NCBI GenBank assembly: GCA_002840165.1
Contig: PGZN01000002.1
Span: forward strand, 40,103 to 104,102
Direction of reading: 5' to 3'
Source of the DNA: Firmicutes bacterium HGW-Firmicutes-8
GTDB lineage: Bacteria > Bacillota > Thermincolia > Thermincolales > UBA2595
DNA length: 64,000 nucleotides
The translations under genes and the position numbers were made by a program. How positions within the stretch are numbered: the stretch's first letter is position 1; every line of letters begins with the position of its first letter. Shown here piece after piece: positions 27,483 through 36,860 of the stretch. The notes under the pieces were generated by a model. That model was not told the origin of the DNA and did not search any database. It saw only the letters and a list, made by a program, of their open reading frames with translations.

Positions 27483-28784
27483 TTATTCCTTAGGGCGCAA
27501 ATCTATTACTCTCTTGGCCTTCCCCACAGTTCTTTCAATCGACCTGGGTTCCAGGAGCTTCACTTTGGCACTGATCATTAACACCTTGTTAAGCTTGTAC
27601 TTCAGGTTTTTCTCCAATTCTTCAAGCTCTTTAAATTTACCGGTAAATTTTTCCCCGGAGAGTTCAACCTGGACTTCCAAATCATCCAGATAGCCTTTTC
27701 TCGTAACTATCAGCTGGTAATGAGGGGCTACCCCCTCAGTCCCCATAAGCACACTTTCTATCTGTGACGGATATATGTTCACTCCCCGGATAATCAGCAT
27801 GTCATCTGCCCGGCCCGTTACCTTCTTCATTCTTACTGTTGTCCGCCCACAGGCACAGGGTTCATCAATTAACATCGATATGTCTCTCGTCCGGTACCGG
27901 ATGATTGGAAAGGCTTCCCTCGTTAGAGAAGTGAAAACCAGCTCTCCAACTTCACCGCAGCCCAAGGTTTCACCGGTCTTGGCATCGATAACTTCCGGAT
28001 AAAAATGGTCTTCATTTATATGCAGCCCATCACAGCATTCACATTCACCCGCAACCCCGGGGCCGACAAGTTCGGTCAGCCCATAATTGTCAGCAGCCTT
28101 TATGTTCCAGCGGCGTTCGATTTCTTTTCTCATATTTTCGGTCCAGGGCTCGGCCCCAAACAGGCCTACTCTGAGCTTTAATTTAGAAGTATCAACCCCC
28201 ATGTCCTCGGCGACTTCCACCATATACATGGCGTAAGAAGGGGTGGCAATAAGGGCGGTTGTCCCAAAATCCTGCATCATCGTAATCTGCTTCTCGGTAT
28301 TGCCGGTAGAAGCGGGTATTACCATCGCCCCCACTTTTTCCAGACCATAATGTAAACCGAATCCACCGGTAAACAACCCGTACCCGAAACAGATCTGGGC
28401 TACGTCTTCATCAGTTACCCCAGCCATCGTGACAATACGGGCAATCAGATTGGACCAAGTCCGGATATCCCGTTTCGTATACCCAACCACCTTCTGTTTC
28501 CCGGTAGTACCGGACGAGGCATGAACTCGCACAACCTCCTTCAGAGGCACTGCAAACATCCCAAAAGGGTAGTTTTCCATAAGGGCTTCCTTTTCAGTGA
28601 ACGGCAACCTTTTTATATCTTCCAGGCTTTTTACATCCCTGGGCTTGACTCCCTGTTTGTCAAAAATCATTTTGTAAAAAGGGACTTTTTCGTAAACTTC
28701 CCGAACGACTGTCTGCAAACGCTCCACTTGGGTCGCCTGCATATCTTCCCTGCTCATACATTCATAACGGGGTTCCCAAATCAT
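27483..28784 (-). CDS. paaK: Phenylacetate-CoA ligase family (AMP-forming)
   Basis: 433-aa adenylate-forming enzyme. The P-loop motif is [15 protein letters not shown] near residue 92, with [15 protein letters not shown] in the middle and the hinge/A8 region ITGR-like [22 protein letters not shown]. It also shows a Cys-rich segment ECECCDGLH and CACGRTT typical of PaaK. Placed directly before iorA, it may activate aryl acetates, or run in reverse to conserve ATP from the acyl-CoA made by IorAB (inference). GGGAG precedes the ATG. Confidence 0.92.
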   Translation of the reverse strand: MIWEPRYECMSREDMQATQVERLQTVVREVYEKVPFYKMIFDKQGVKPRDVKSLEDIKRLPFTEKEALMENYPFGMFAVPLKEVVRVHASSGTTGKQKVVGYTKRDIRTWSNLIARIVTMAGVTDEDVAQICFGYGLFTGGFGLHYGLEKVGAMVIPASTGNTEKQITMMQDFGTTALIATPSYAMYMVEVAEDMGVDTSKLKLRVGLFGAEPWTENMRKEIERRWNIKAADNYGLTELVGPGVAGECECCDGLHINEDHFYPEVIDAKTGETLGCGEVGELVFTSLTREAFPIIRYRTRDISMLIDEPCACGRTTVRMKKVTGRADDMLIIRGVNIYPSQIESVLMGTEGVAPHYQLIVTRKGYLDDLEVQVELSGEKFTGKFKELEELEKNLKYKLNKVLMISAKVKLLEPRSIERTVGKAKRVIDLRPKE

Positions 28785-29019
28785 TTAATCATCTCCCTGC
28801 AATAAAAAGCACAAATGTTTACGGTCATCGGGGTAACCATTTGTATTTCCACATTTTTAATTCTTTTCCTGCTACAATTATGTAAATTTTTCAGATAATT
28901 TTAGACAATTAAACACAGGAGCAGCCCGCCGGATCGACCGGCGGACTGCCAAAAGGTTGGTTCGCGCCCAGCGCGAACCTTCCAATTTATCCCACTTCCC
29001 ACTTCCCACTTCCCACTTC
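28785..29019. repeat. Intergenic heptamer-repeat element E (one-armed)
   Basis: Gap between paaK and the aminotransferase. 28921-28983 holds two hairpins: GCCCGCCGG-ATCGA-CCGGCGGAC and GGTTCGCGC-CCA-GCGCGAACC with the AACC extension. This is the reverse complement of the first-hairpin module seen in elements B and D. About four CCCACTT heptamers (28988-29021) run into the aminotransferase stop codon. Only one heptamer arm is visible. Confidence 0.75.
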
Positions 29020-30213
29020 TCAACCGCATGCTTCCTGACGGTGGAGGGAAAGCTGGTTAAGAAATTTCCCCATACGCTCAATGGCTTCAATGAGATTATC
29101 TGCAGAAGCCGCATAAGAGCACCTGATATGGCCTTCCCCGGTAGTCCCAAAAACACTCCCCGGCACTACTGCCACCTTCGCCTCCACCAGCAGCCTTTCA
29201 GCGAACTCATCTGAGGATAAGCCGGTATTCCGGATCGATGGAAAAGCGTAAAAAGCGCCCTTAGGCTCAAAACAGGTCAGCCCGATTTCGCTAAACCCTT
29301 TTAAGACGAGTTTCCGACGCCGGTCATATTCGGCCACCATTTTTTGCATTTCCTCAGTTCCGTTCTGCAGCGCTTCCAAAGCAGCCATCTGGGCTGTTAC
29401 CGGTGCGCAGAGCATCGTATACTGATGTATCTTTGTCATATGGGAAATCACTTCCGGGTGCCCGCAGGCATAGCCGAGCCGCCACCCCGTCATGGCATAA
29501 GCCTTGGAAAAACCGTTTAACAGGATGGTCCGGTTTTTCATGGCCGGTAAAGCGGAAAAACACGTATGCTGGCCCTCATATGTCAGTTTGTCATATATCT
29601 CATCTGAGATAACGACAAGGTCGTGTCTTTTTACAACCTTTGCTATTTCCATCAGCTCTTCCCTGGAAATTGTCGCTCCGGTAGGATTATTTGGGTAACT
29701 CAGGATAAGGGCTTTGGTTTTGGGAGTAATTTTTTCCTCAATTTGAGCGGCCGTAACCCTAAAATCGTTATCCGCCGTGGTTAAAATTGGTATGGGGGTT
29801 CCGCCCGCCAGGCTGGTGCAGGGGGAATAAGACACATAACATGGCTCAGGGATGAGTACCTCATCCCCAGGGGCGAGAACAGCCCGCAGGGCTAAATCCA
29901 TACCTTCACTGACACCTACAGTTACAAGGACGTCTGTACGAGGTTCATATTCAACCTGGTAATTGTCATAGAGGTGGCGGGCAATCTCCTCCCGCAGTTC
30001 GATCAGCCCCCAGTTCGACGTATACATTGTATAGCCTTTTTCAAGGGAGTAGATACAGGCCTCCCGGATATGCCAGGGGGTTATAAAATCCGGCTCACCC
30101 ACCCCCAGAGAAACAACCCCTTTCATCTCGGAAACAAGGTCAAAGAACCGCCTTATACCCGACGGCGGAATGTTTTTTACCTGCGGGCACAGCTTTTCTG
30201 TCCATTTAATCAT
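29020..30213 (-). CDS. Class I/II pyridoxal-phosphate aminotransferase
   Basis: 397-aa fold-type I aminotransferase. It has SYPNNPTGATIS, the PLP lysine in NGFSKAYAMTGWRLGYACG, and the C-terminal Arg region VPGSVFGTTGEGHIRCSYA. It belongs to the aspartate/aromatic aminotransferase-like family found next to Lrp-type regulators. Substrate is not decided by sequence; the leucine-type T-box and the adjacent iorAB point to branched-chain or aromatic amino acids. The ATG overlaps the Lrp stop in ATGA. Confidence 0.9.
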   Translation of the reverse strand: MIKWTEKLCPQVKNIPPSGIRRFFDLVSEMKGVVSLGVGEPDFITPWHIREACIYSLEKGYTMYTSNWGLIELREEIARHLYDNYQVEYEPRTDVLVTVGVSEGMDLALRAVLAPGDEVLIPEPCYVSYSPCTSLAGGTPIPILTTADNDFRVTAAQIEEKITPKTKALILSYPNNPTGATISREELMEIAKVVKRHDLVVISDEIYDKLTYEGQHTCFSALPAMKNRTILLNGFSKAYAMTGWRLGYACGHPEVISHMTKIHQYTMLCAPVTAQMAALEALQNGTEEMQKMVAEYDRRRKLVLKGFSEIGLTCFEPKGAFYAFPSIRNTGLSSDEFAERLLVEAKVAVVPGSVFGTTGEGHIRCSYAASADNLIEAIERMGKFLNQLSLHRQEACG

Positions 30214-30701
30214 GGTGAAATCACCAGCCTTCGGTCTTTTTCCTTATCTTCCAGAATAACACCTTCCTGTTTGTATTTTTTCAATACAAAATGGGTCGCA
30301 GTGCTTTGTACGTTTTCTATAGTAGCAAGTTTCATCGCCACAAAGAGGGCCACTTCTTTCATCGTCTTACCTTCAATAAGTACCGAAACATCATACCTGC
30401 CGGACATTAAGTAAACGGCCTTAACCTCGGGAAAACGGTAAATTCTTTCCGCTATATTATCAAATCCCGAACCCCTCTGCGGGGTTACCTTTACCTCGAT
30501 CAAGGCAGATACAACTTCTTCACCGGCCAGTTCCCAGTTGATTAATGTATGGTATTTAATGATAATCCGCTTTTCCTCCAACTCCTTTACGCGGTCTTCT
30601 ACCTCTGCTTGGTCTACCCCAATCATAGCCGCTATCTGTTCAGGCCTTAAACGGCTGTTATTCTGTAATATTGCGAGAATTTCCCGGTCCTTCTCATCCA
30701 A
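30210..30701 (-). CDS. Lrp/AsnC-family transcriptional regulator
   Basis: About 163 aa. The N-terminal winged-helix has LDEKDREILAILQNNSRLRPEQIAAMIG (read in parts), and the C-terminal RAM/AsnC ligand domain runs from about residue 65, with MSGRYDVSVLIEG. Two TTG starts compete: the one at 30701 sits 9 nt after GGGGG, the one at 30710 is too close. It is translationally coupled to the aminotransferase and probably senses an amino acid linked to it. The whole unit is behind a T-box, giving a second layer of amino-acid control. Confidence 0.9.
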   Translation of the reverse strand: MDEKDREILAILQNNSRLRPEQIAAMIGVDQAEVEDRVKELEEKRIIIKYHTLINWELAGEEVVSALIEVKVTPQRGSGFDNIAERIYRFPEVKAVYLMSGRYDVSVLIEGKTMKEVALFVAMKLATIENVQSTATHFVLKKYKQEGVILEDKEKDRRLVISP

Positions 30702-30726
30702 ATCCTTCAACCCCCTTTAATTAAAT

Positions 30727-30967
30727 AAACTCCCGTCCTCCAGGGACGAGAGTTTTCTCACGCGGTACCACCCTAGTTGGCTGCTGAAAGGCAAACCCAA
30801 CTTAGCTCACCTTTAACGCGGGTTATACGGCCAAGCTTACTTTAGTTTCAGCCGGCAACTCCGGGGTGGCTTTCGGTATCCCGCCCCTGCCGGTTTTCAC
30901 CAATTCCGGCTCTCTTCAAGGTAACGAAACACTTACTGTCCCCATCACGGTCTTTATATATAAATTT
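30727..30967 (-). promoter_or_regulatory. T-box leader, probably leucine-specific
   Basis: Minus-strand leader upstream of the Lrp gene. The T-box core reads AGGGTGGTACCGCG (about 30761-30774), followed by a terminator, CTCTCGTCC-CTGG-AGGACGGGAG then TTTATTT. Stem I has AGAGAGCCGG, CACCCCGGAG and a specifier loop with AGTA on the 5' side and GAA-A-CTA-A on the 3' side. Reading the codon after GAA-N gives CTA (Leu). The TGGT bulge would pair with an A73 discriminator, as in tRNA-Leu. Uncharged tRNA-Leu should therefore allow read-through into lrp-aminotransferase. Codon register is the least certain part. Confidence 0.88.
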
Positions 30968-30973
30968 TTTAAA

Positions 30974-31002
30974 ATTATATCACTTACTGATTTCCCTGTC
31001 AA
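30974..31002 (-). promoter_or_regulatory. Consensus sigma-A promoter of the T-box operon
   Basis: Minus strand TTGACA (30997-31002), exactly 17 nt, TATAAT (30974-30979). Both hexamers are perfect, so basal initiation should be strong and control rests with the T-box. The start point is predicted near 30967. Confidence 0.9.
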
Positions 31003-31054
31003 TAATATTGGTATGCAAAAATGAGCTTTCATGTTCTTACAGATATATTTCTTT

Positions 31055-32656
31055 CTACCTCAGCCGCCCGGAACGAAGCATGGAAAATAAAATCAGGACT
31101 CCCAACAGACCCGAAAAAACAAAGCCCAATGTCCCCAGGACGGGATAACCCCAAAGCAGCGGCCCTTTACCTGTATGCATAATAACCGCCGAACCCACGA
31201 TTAAAGAAGCCAGAATAAGGCCGAAAGCTATTCTGGAGGAGGAAATATCAAGCATATCATACAACCAGTTTAGATTTCGGTGATAAAATGTAATCCTTGT
31301 CTCGTTATTCGCCAAATTGCTTACCGCCTGGCAAAGGTCTTTGGGTAGGGAAAAAATAGCCTCCGAAACATTGGATATCTGTTTATATAGACTTCCGGTG
31401 CACAGCTCGGGGCGTAAAGTCTCTTTTAAGTGCTCCACTGCCAAAGGCTTAATTATAACTGAAATATCGAGTTCCGGGCATATTCTCCTGGCCATATTCT
31501 CACTGAGCATCACTGTCTTGCCGAGAATAAACAGGCTGTCAGGCATTTTAATACCATGGTTAATGGAAATTGTAATCATCCCGTTAATCAGCTGTCCCAG
31601 TTCAATCCCACCACTTGTCACACCATTGGCTTTTTCTACGATTTCCGAAACATCCTCAAAAAAATGCTGCTGTCGTAAACGCCTGGTCGTTACCCCGGTC
31701 TCCAGGATTATATTCATAACAGCAGTAACATCACGTTCTGCCAAAGCAACCATTAATTCAGCCACCTGGCGGCGGCGGGTCTGATCAAACCTCCCGATAA
31801 TCCCAAAATCGATGACCACAACCTTAAAATTGTCCTGAAACAAGATATTCCCCGGGTGTGGGTCACCGTGGAACACCCCTTTTTTAAATAGGGGCTGAAA
31901 AACAGCCAACAGCATATTTTTGGCGTACCGGGCCCGGTCTTCAAAGGAATAATTATACTGCTCAAATTCTTCAACCCTGACACCCTCAACATACTCCATC
32001 GTCAGAATTTCCCTTGTTGTATAATCAGAAAAGACCGTAGGAACAACAATGTTCCCATCATCACAAAACTCCCGGTGAAAGGCCTCAGTGTTAACTGCTT
32101 CCGTAAGGTAATCAAGTTCTTTATGGATCTGCCTTTCAAATACATCAATTATCTCCTGAACATCACAGACCTGCCCAATAACTGTGCGCTTCTGAAGTAT
32201 CCCGGAAAAATTCTTAAGTATTTTAATATCACCGTCAATTAACTGAATCAAGTGGGGCCGCTGGACTTTCACAACGACTTTCTCTCCGGACGGGAGAACC
32301 GCCTCGTGAACCTGGCCAATCGAAGCACTGGCAAGAGGTTTGTAATTAAAACGAAGAAAAATTTCCTCAGGCTGTCTATCCATATCTTTTACGAACTGTG
32401 CCCGGATATCGGCTTCGGGAACTTCTCCGACATCATCCTGAAGTTTACTTAATTCATCAATATATTCAGGAGGCACTAAATCAGGTCTTGTGCTCAATAA
32501 CTGCCCCAGCTTAACAAACGTGGGGCCAAGGTCTTCGAAAACCTGGCGGACCCGTTGAGGGTACGAATAACCTTCTGCTAAATACCTGAATCCGTGTCTG
32601 ATGAGGACTCCGGCAATCTCATGATAACGCGAAACACGGCGGTATTTTACGGCCAA
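31055..32656 (-). CDS. ABC1/UbiB-family atypical kinase, membrane-anchored
   Basis: 533-aa protein kinase-like protein. The family motifs are PLASASIGQVHEA (the modified loop that replaces the Gly-rich loop), VVVKVQRP with the ATP-site Lys, GVFHGDPHPGNILF (catalytic loop) and VVIDFGIIGR (metal-binding DFG). Two hydrophobic helices at the C-terminus (about 475-530) anchor it. These proteins support quinone or isoprenoid lipid metabolism; here the quinone would be menaquinone (inference from mqn genes). TTG start with GGAGG 7 nt upstream. Confidence 0.9.
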   Translation of the reverse strand: MAVKYRRVSRYHEIAGVLIRHGFRYLAEGYSYPQRVRQVFEDLGPTFVKLGQLLSTRPDLVPPEYIDELSKLQDDVGEVPEADIRAQFVKDMDRQPEEIFLRFNYKPLASASIGQVHEAVLPSGEKVVVKVQRPHLIQLIDGDIKILKNFSGILQKRTVIGQVCDVQEIIDVFERQIHKELDYLTEAVNTEAFHREFCDDGNIVVPTVFSDYTTREILTMEYVEGVRVEEFEQYNYSFEDRARYAKNMLLAVFQPLFKKGVFHGDPHPGNILFQDNFKVVVIDFGIIGRFDQTRRRQVAELMVALAERDVTAVMNIILETGVTTRRLRQQHFFEDVSEIVEKANGVTSGGIELGQLINGMITISINHGIKMPDSLFILGKTVMLSENMARRICPELDISVIIKPLAVEHLKETLRPELCTGSLYKQISNVSEAIFSLPKDLCQAVSNLANNETRITFYHRNLNWLYDMLDISSSRIAFGLILASLIVGSAVIMHTGKGPLLWGYPVLGTLGFVFSGLLGVLILFSMLRSGRLR

Positions 32657-32775
32657 AGCTTCACCTCCCCGGCTGCCCAAATCGCGTTCCCATATTTACA
32701 TTATGGCAATTTAGAACTGTTTTTATCCGGGGTGGATTGTGTCCTTTTAGACAGGGGAGGAAAGCTGGATAAATA

Positions 32776-32801
32776 AAAATAAGTAAGGCCCAGCCTTACT
32801 T
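32776..32801 (-). terminator. Terminator of the HMA gene
   Basis: Minus strand AAGTAAGGC-TGG-GCCTTACTT followed by ATTTTTATTT. The upstream arm overlaps the last codons and stop of the HMA gene. Confidence 0.85.
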
Positions 32802-33002
32802 AACTTCGTATCCAGTATTAGAAATCGTCTTTTTAAGATTCTCCGCGCTAACCACAGCCGGGTCAAAATCTATCGCTACAGTTTTTGCTTCCAAATTGAC
32901 TGCGGCGCCCTGAACCCCATCCAGGGTTTTTAAGGCTTTTTCTACAGACATCTTACAATGCGTACATGTCATTCCCTCAACATGGATAACAGTATTAGCC
33001 AT
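32796..33002 (-). CDS. Heavy-metal-associated (HMA) domain protein, CopZ-like
   Basis: 68-aa single-domain metallochaperone. The metal motif is GMTCTHCKMSV, i.e. MxCxxC with both cysteines, and the fold ends FDPAVVSAENLKKTISNTGYEV. It probably carries Cu(I) to a P-type ATPase or repressor, but neither is nearby. A single-gene unit with its own terminator. Confidence 0.92.
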   Translation of the reverse strand: MANTVIHVEGMTCTHCKMSVEKALKTLDGVQGAAVNLEAKTVAIDFDPAVVSAENLKKTISNTGYEVK

Positions 33003-33072
33003 AAACTCACCCCCTTTTTTCTAAACCTATCTTACCCAATCCGGTAAAAGCAATTCAAGAAAAAGGAGCTTG

Positions 33073-34575
33073 TTATTCATACGGAAAATAGAGGTACGTC
33101 GTTGTTCCCCCACCCAGCCTGCTTTCAACTTCCATCCGACCACCATTGCTTTTCATTATTTCAGAAGATACCGCCAGCCCTAACCCGGTACCGTTATCCT
33201 TCGTCGTAAAAAACGGCTCGAAAATCTTTTTAACCGTTTCTTCATCCATCCCCTCACCTGTATCAGATATTTCCAGGCAGACCTCCCGTTCTTTAGGTAA
33301 TTCAAAGGCCCGTACAAACATAGTGCCTCCTCCGGGCATAGCCTCAAAGGAATTTCTGATAATATTAATTAAAACCTGTTTAACCTGCTCGGAATCAATC
33401 TGAATATGAGAAAGGGTTTCCAAGAAATCTTTTGTTATATCGATATTTTTTAAAAATGCTTCACTTTCTATAAGAATATAAATATCCTCGAAAAGATCCT
33501 TTATATTGCAGTCTCTTCTCTTGGGAGTAACAGGTTTGGCCAGTTTTAGAAATTCGTTTATGATCGTGTTGACTCTGTCTATTTCGGCGATAATTATATT
33601 GATGTACTCTCCTTTGGATGTACCCTGAAGCTCATTTTGCAGCAGCTGGATAAAGCCTCTCACCGAGGTTAATGGGTTTCTTATTTCATGAACCGCGCCG
33701 GATGCTAACTGACCAACCATGGCCAGCTGTTCGGATTGAGCCATCCCTTTATCCATTTTGCTGGGCTTTGCAATCACCTCTGCTGATACAAAAGCCCCAA
33801 TAAATTCGTTGCGTCCGGCCAAGATCGGGTGAGCCTCTATGTTCCAGGACTTACTATCCTCTGGTCCTTCTATGACTATCGAATTAAAAGAATCCTCACG
33901 TAAGCTGAATGCCTTGGTTAAACCATCCAGAAGGGAACCGCTAAATGGGCAGGAGCTGCGGGCAAGTAGTTCATCAAAAGGTTTTTCCAGGGCGTTCAAT
34001 AAATCTATTTCCAATAATGCGCTCATCTGTTTATTTATAAAGGTACTCTTTCCTGAGGGATCCACAATCAGTATCCCTGGTTTTATCTGATCAAGTACAT
34101 TTTTATATAATACCCGCGGTCCGGTAATCGCTTTTCTAAACCTCTCAAAAACATACCTTTTGCGTTTACGCTCCTTAATATTATCTAATTCGGCCCTGAC
34201 AGCGTTACTCAACTGGGGATAATCTATCGGCCTGCTGATGACTTTTTTGACACCTGCGGCAGATATTATTTTCTTCAGGTGGCCCGTCCCTGGTGTGACA
34301 ACTAAAATTTCTGAAGCCCCTTTAATATTATTGATTGTTTTTAATGATTCCAGATCGTCTACTCCACCGACATTAAAGAGAATAATTTGTATTTCTTCAT
34401 TCCGGATAATAGACTCGGCTAAAGACAAGTCCTGGACATAGTGAACCCGGTGGCCATCACTTTGGAGCCGCCACCTGGCCAGTTTTAATTTTCCACCGGG
34501 GTCTGCTATCAGTACCCCAGACTGCCTAACAGGTACAAAACCTGTTGTTTTAACATTTTTGTCATACTCGAGCAT
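33073..34575 (-). CDS. Orphan histidine kinase with degenerate receiver and PAS domain
   Basis: About 500 aa, no membrane segment. Domains: residues ~15-135 look like a receiver fold (VLIADPGG, ILFNVGG, VISRPID), but the phosphoacceptor Asp is Asn and the conserved Lys is Arg, so it is a pseudo-receiver. A PAS-like domain (~160-270) follows. HisKA has AVHEIRNPLTSVRGFIQLLQ with the phospho-His, and HATPase_c has IRNSFEAMPGGG, DTGEGM and GTGLGLAVS. The kinase core resembles sporulation kinases (KinA/KinE type). No partner regulator is adjacent. ATG after GGAGGTG; the longer TTG reading overlaps that site. Confidence 0.87.
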   Translation of the reverse strand: MLEYDKNVKTTGFVPVRQSGVLIADPGGKLKLARWRLQSDGHRVHYVQDLSLAESIIRNEEIQIILFNVGGVDDLESLKTINNIKGASEILVVTPGTGHLKKIISAAGVKKVISRPIDYPQLSNAVRAELDNIKERKRKRYVFERFRKAITGPRVLYKNVLDQIKPGILIVDPSGKSTFINKQMSALLEIDLLNALEKPFDELLARSSCPFSGSLLDGLTKAFSLREDSFNSIVIEGPEDSKSWNIEAHPILAGRNEFIGAFVSAEVIAKPSKMDKGMAQSEQLAMVGQLASGAVHEIRNPLTSVRGFIQLLQNELQGTSKGEYINIIIAEIDRVNTIINEFLKLAKPVTPKRRDCNIKDLFEDIYILIESEAFLKNIDITKDFLETLSHIQIDSEQVKQVLINIIRNSFEAMPGGGTMFVRAFELPKEREVCLEISDTGEGMDEETVKKIFEPFFTTKDNGTGLGLAVSSEIMKSNGGRMEVESRLGGGTTTYLYFPYE

Positions 34576-34805
34576 ACCTTGGGTCACCTCCAAACAAGCG
34601 TCAAAAAGCCAACGTTGTTATAAATAGGCTTGATTTATAACCCCAAAACAGCAGCATAAAATTTTCAACCTTATATTATTCGCCAGAACTTGTAAAAAAT
34701 CCTTCTTAATATCCGAAATTTTCTAAAAAGTTAGTCATTTAAAAACTTACCCCCACATATGACCAATGATTTTTGATATAATAAACCTATACTACTTAAA
34801 AGCTG
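34576..34805. other. Divergent promoter region, kinase / pbp1A
   Basis: 230 bp of AT-rich DNA. TATAAT lies at about 34778 on the plus strand ahead of pbp1A, with no convincing -35. Nothing else recognised. Confidence 0.4.
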
Positions 34806-36860
34806 GTGAGCTTCGTGACCTTGAAAAAAAATGTCCTTTATGGGCTGATGCTATTGGGTGTACTTGTTTTCACTCTTTTTATTGGCGGCTGTACCGCGCT
34901 TACTCTGCCTGACCCCCAAATGTCGGTGGCATCCAAGGTTTATGATGCCACCGGAAAAACAATCACTACCCTTTACAGGCAAAACAGAGTGCAGGTACCT
35001 CTTAACCAAATCCCGGAAGCCACCCAAAATGCCTTTGTGGCGGTAGAGGATGCCCGATTTTACAAGCACTTTGGATTAGACCCGGTACGGATTGTCTCCG
35101 CCGCATGGAATGATCTTAAGGCCGGGAAAATTGTCGAGGGCGCAAGTACGATAACACAGCAAACAGTAAAAAATCTTTATCTTTCAAGGGAAAAAACCTT
35201 TGGCCGGAAATTTTCGGAAGCATGGCTGGCCATTCAATTTGAAAAAAAATACACCAAAAAGCAAATACTTGAAATATATCTTAACCAAATATATTTCGGG
35301 CAGGGCGCATACGGAATCGAAACCGCAGCCCAAACCTATTTTGACAAATCCGCCTCAGAACTGGACTTAGCTGAAAGTGCGTTGTTGGCCGGCCTGCCCA
35401 AAGCACCTAACACATACTCCCCTTTTCAAAATTGGGAGGGAGCGAAAAAAAGGCAGAAAACGGTATTAAACCGAATGGTAGAAGTAGGGTTTATAACAGA
35501 CCGGGAAGCTGATAAGGCAGCCAGGGAAAAGCTGGTTCTAAAACCCGGTGGCTTAAAACAAGAAACCGCTCCTTACTTTGTAAATGAGGTAGTTAAATAC
35601 ATTACAGAAAAATACGAAGACGGGGCGGCAATGCTTTTTTCGGAAGGGGTTACGGTTCATACCACCCTTGACCTCGATATGCAGCAAGCAGCTGAGAACT
35701 CTTTTAACAACGTCTTAGCTGGTCAAAGTCCTTCCCTGGAAGGGGCTTTGGTTGCCATCGACCCGCTGAACGGATACATCAAAGCCATGGTTGGCGGGCG
35801 CGACTTCACCCAATCCAAATTTAACAGGGCCGTTCAAGCCAGACGACAGCCCGGTTCGGCTTTCAAGCCATTTTTATATACCGCTGCCATTGATAAAGGA
35901 TACACTGAGGGAAGCACCCTCACCTGCGAACCGGCGGAGTATCCACAGAGTAATGGCTCGACCTATAAACCCACTGATTACGGACCAAACCCTTACCATT
36001 ACCGGCCCTTTACTTTAAGGGAAGCTCTCGCGATTTCGGACAACATAATTGCTGTAAAGCTGGCTAATGAGATTAACCCGGTAACCGCAGCTGACTATGC
36101 CCATAAAATGGGGATTAAGAGCAGCCTGCGGCCATACCTCTCCCTAGCTCTGGGGACATCAGAAGTAACTCCCCTGGAATTAACAAACGCGTACTGCACC
36201 CTGGCATCTCAGGGAATAAGGTACGACCCCCTGATAATTACGAAAATAGTCGACAAAAACGGTCACGTAATCGAAGAAAACCGGCCGAAAAAACAGCGTG
36301 TTATCCCGGAAACCACAGCCTACTTAGTATCTGATATGCTTTCCGGTGTTTTGCAGCCCGGTGGTACCGCAAACTCATTATCCGCAGTTATCTCCCGGCC
36401 GGCCGCAGGAAAGACGGGGACTACCCAGGATTACCGGGACGCCTGGTTTGTAGGCTTTACGCCGCAGCTTGTGGCCGGTGTATACATCGGTTACGATAAT
36501 CCGAGCAAGTCGGTCGGTATCCCCGGCGGAAAAATAGCGGGCCCCATTTGGGCTAACTTTATGGCCCGGGCTTTAAGAGATAAGGCTTCTGTCGATTTTC
36601 CCGTACCCCCCGGTATTGTAAAAGTAAATATCTGCAGCGATTCCGGCTTACTGGCAACTCCCTATTCTCCAAATCCCCTCCCGGCCAGTTTCGTTCAGGG
36701 GACCGAGCCTATAGAACCGTGCGGTATTCACTACTATCCGGGAGTACAGGGAAGTCCCGGCCCACCTTTGCCAGGTCAACCAGGAGAAAATCCTTATCTG
36801 GGAGACCTCTTCGGTGTCCGCCGTAAAATTCTTGATTGGTTTAACGGGAGCATCCCATAG
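34806..36860 (+). CDS. pbpA: Penicillin-binding protein 1A, bifunctional
   Basis: Class A PBP, about 680 aa. A membrane segment at the N-terminus is followed by the GT51 glycosyltransferase (VEDARFYKHFGLDPVRI, ASTITQQTVKNLYL, EIYLNQIYFGQGAYG) and a transpeptidase with SxxK in QPGSAFKPF, SDN in AISDNIIAVKLA and KTGTT near residue 545. A Pro/Gly-rich tail follows. The start is uncertain: GTG 34806, GTG 34815 or TTG 34821; the last has GGTGAG 10 nt upstream. IGGC at the end of the membrane segment resembles a weak lipobox. The stop codon is inside a long inverted repeat. Confidence 0.93.
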   Translation: MSFVTLKKNVLYGLMLLGVLVFTLFIGGCTALTLPDPQMSVASKVYDATGKTITTLYRQNRVQVPLNQIPEATQNAFVAVEDARFYKHFGLDPVRIVSAAWNDLKAGKIVEGASTITQQTVKNLYLSREKTFGRKFSEAWLAIQFEKKYTKKQILEIYLNQIYFGQGAYGIETAAQTYFDKSASELDLAESALLAGLPKAPNTYSPFQNWEGAKKRQKTVLNRMVEVGFITDREADKAAREKLVLKPGGLKQETAPYFVNEVVKYITEKYEDGAAMLFSEGVTVHTTLDLDMQQAAENSFNNVLAGQSPSLEGALVAIDPLNGYIKAMVGGRDFTQSKFNRAVQARRQPGSAFKPFLYTAAIDKGYTEGSTLTCEPAEYPQSNGSTYKPTDYGPNPYHYRPFTLREALAISDNIIAVKLANEINPVTAADYAHKMGIKSSLRPYLSLALGTSEVTPLELTNAYCTLASQGIRYDPLIITKIVDKNGHVIEENRPKKQRVIPETTAYLVSDMLSGVLQPGGTANSLSAVISRPAAGKTGTTQDYRDAWFVGFTPQLVAGVYIGYDNPSKSVGIPGGKIAGPIWANFMARALRDKASVDFPVPPGIVKVNICSDSGLLATPYSPNPLPASFVQGTEPIEPCGIHYYPGVQGSPGPPLPGQPGENPYLGDLFGVRRKILDWFNGSIP

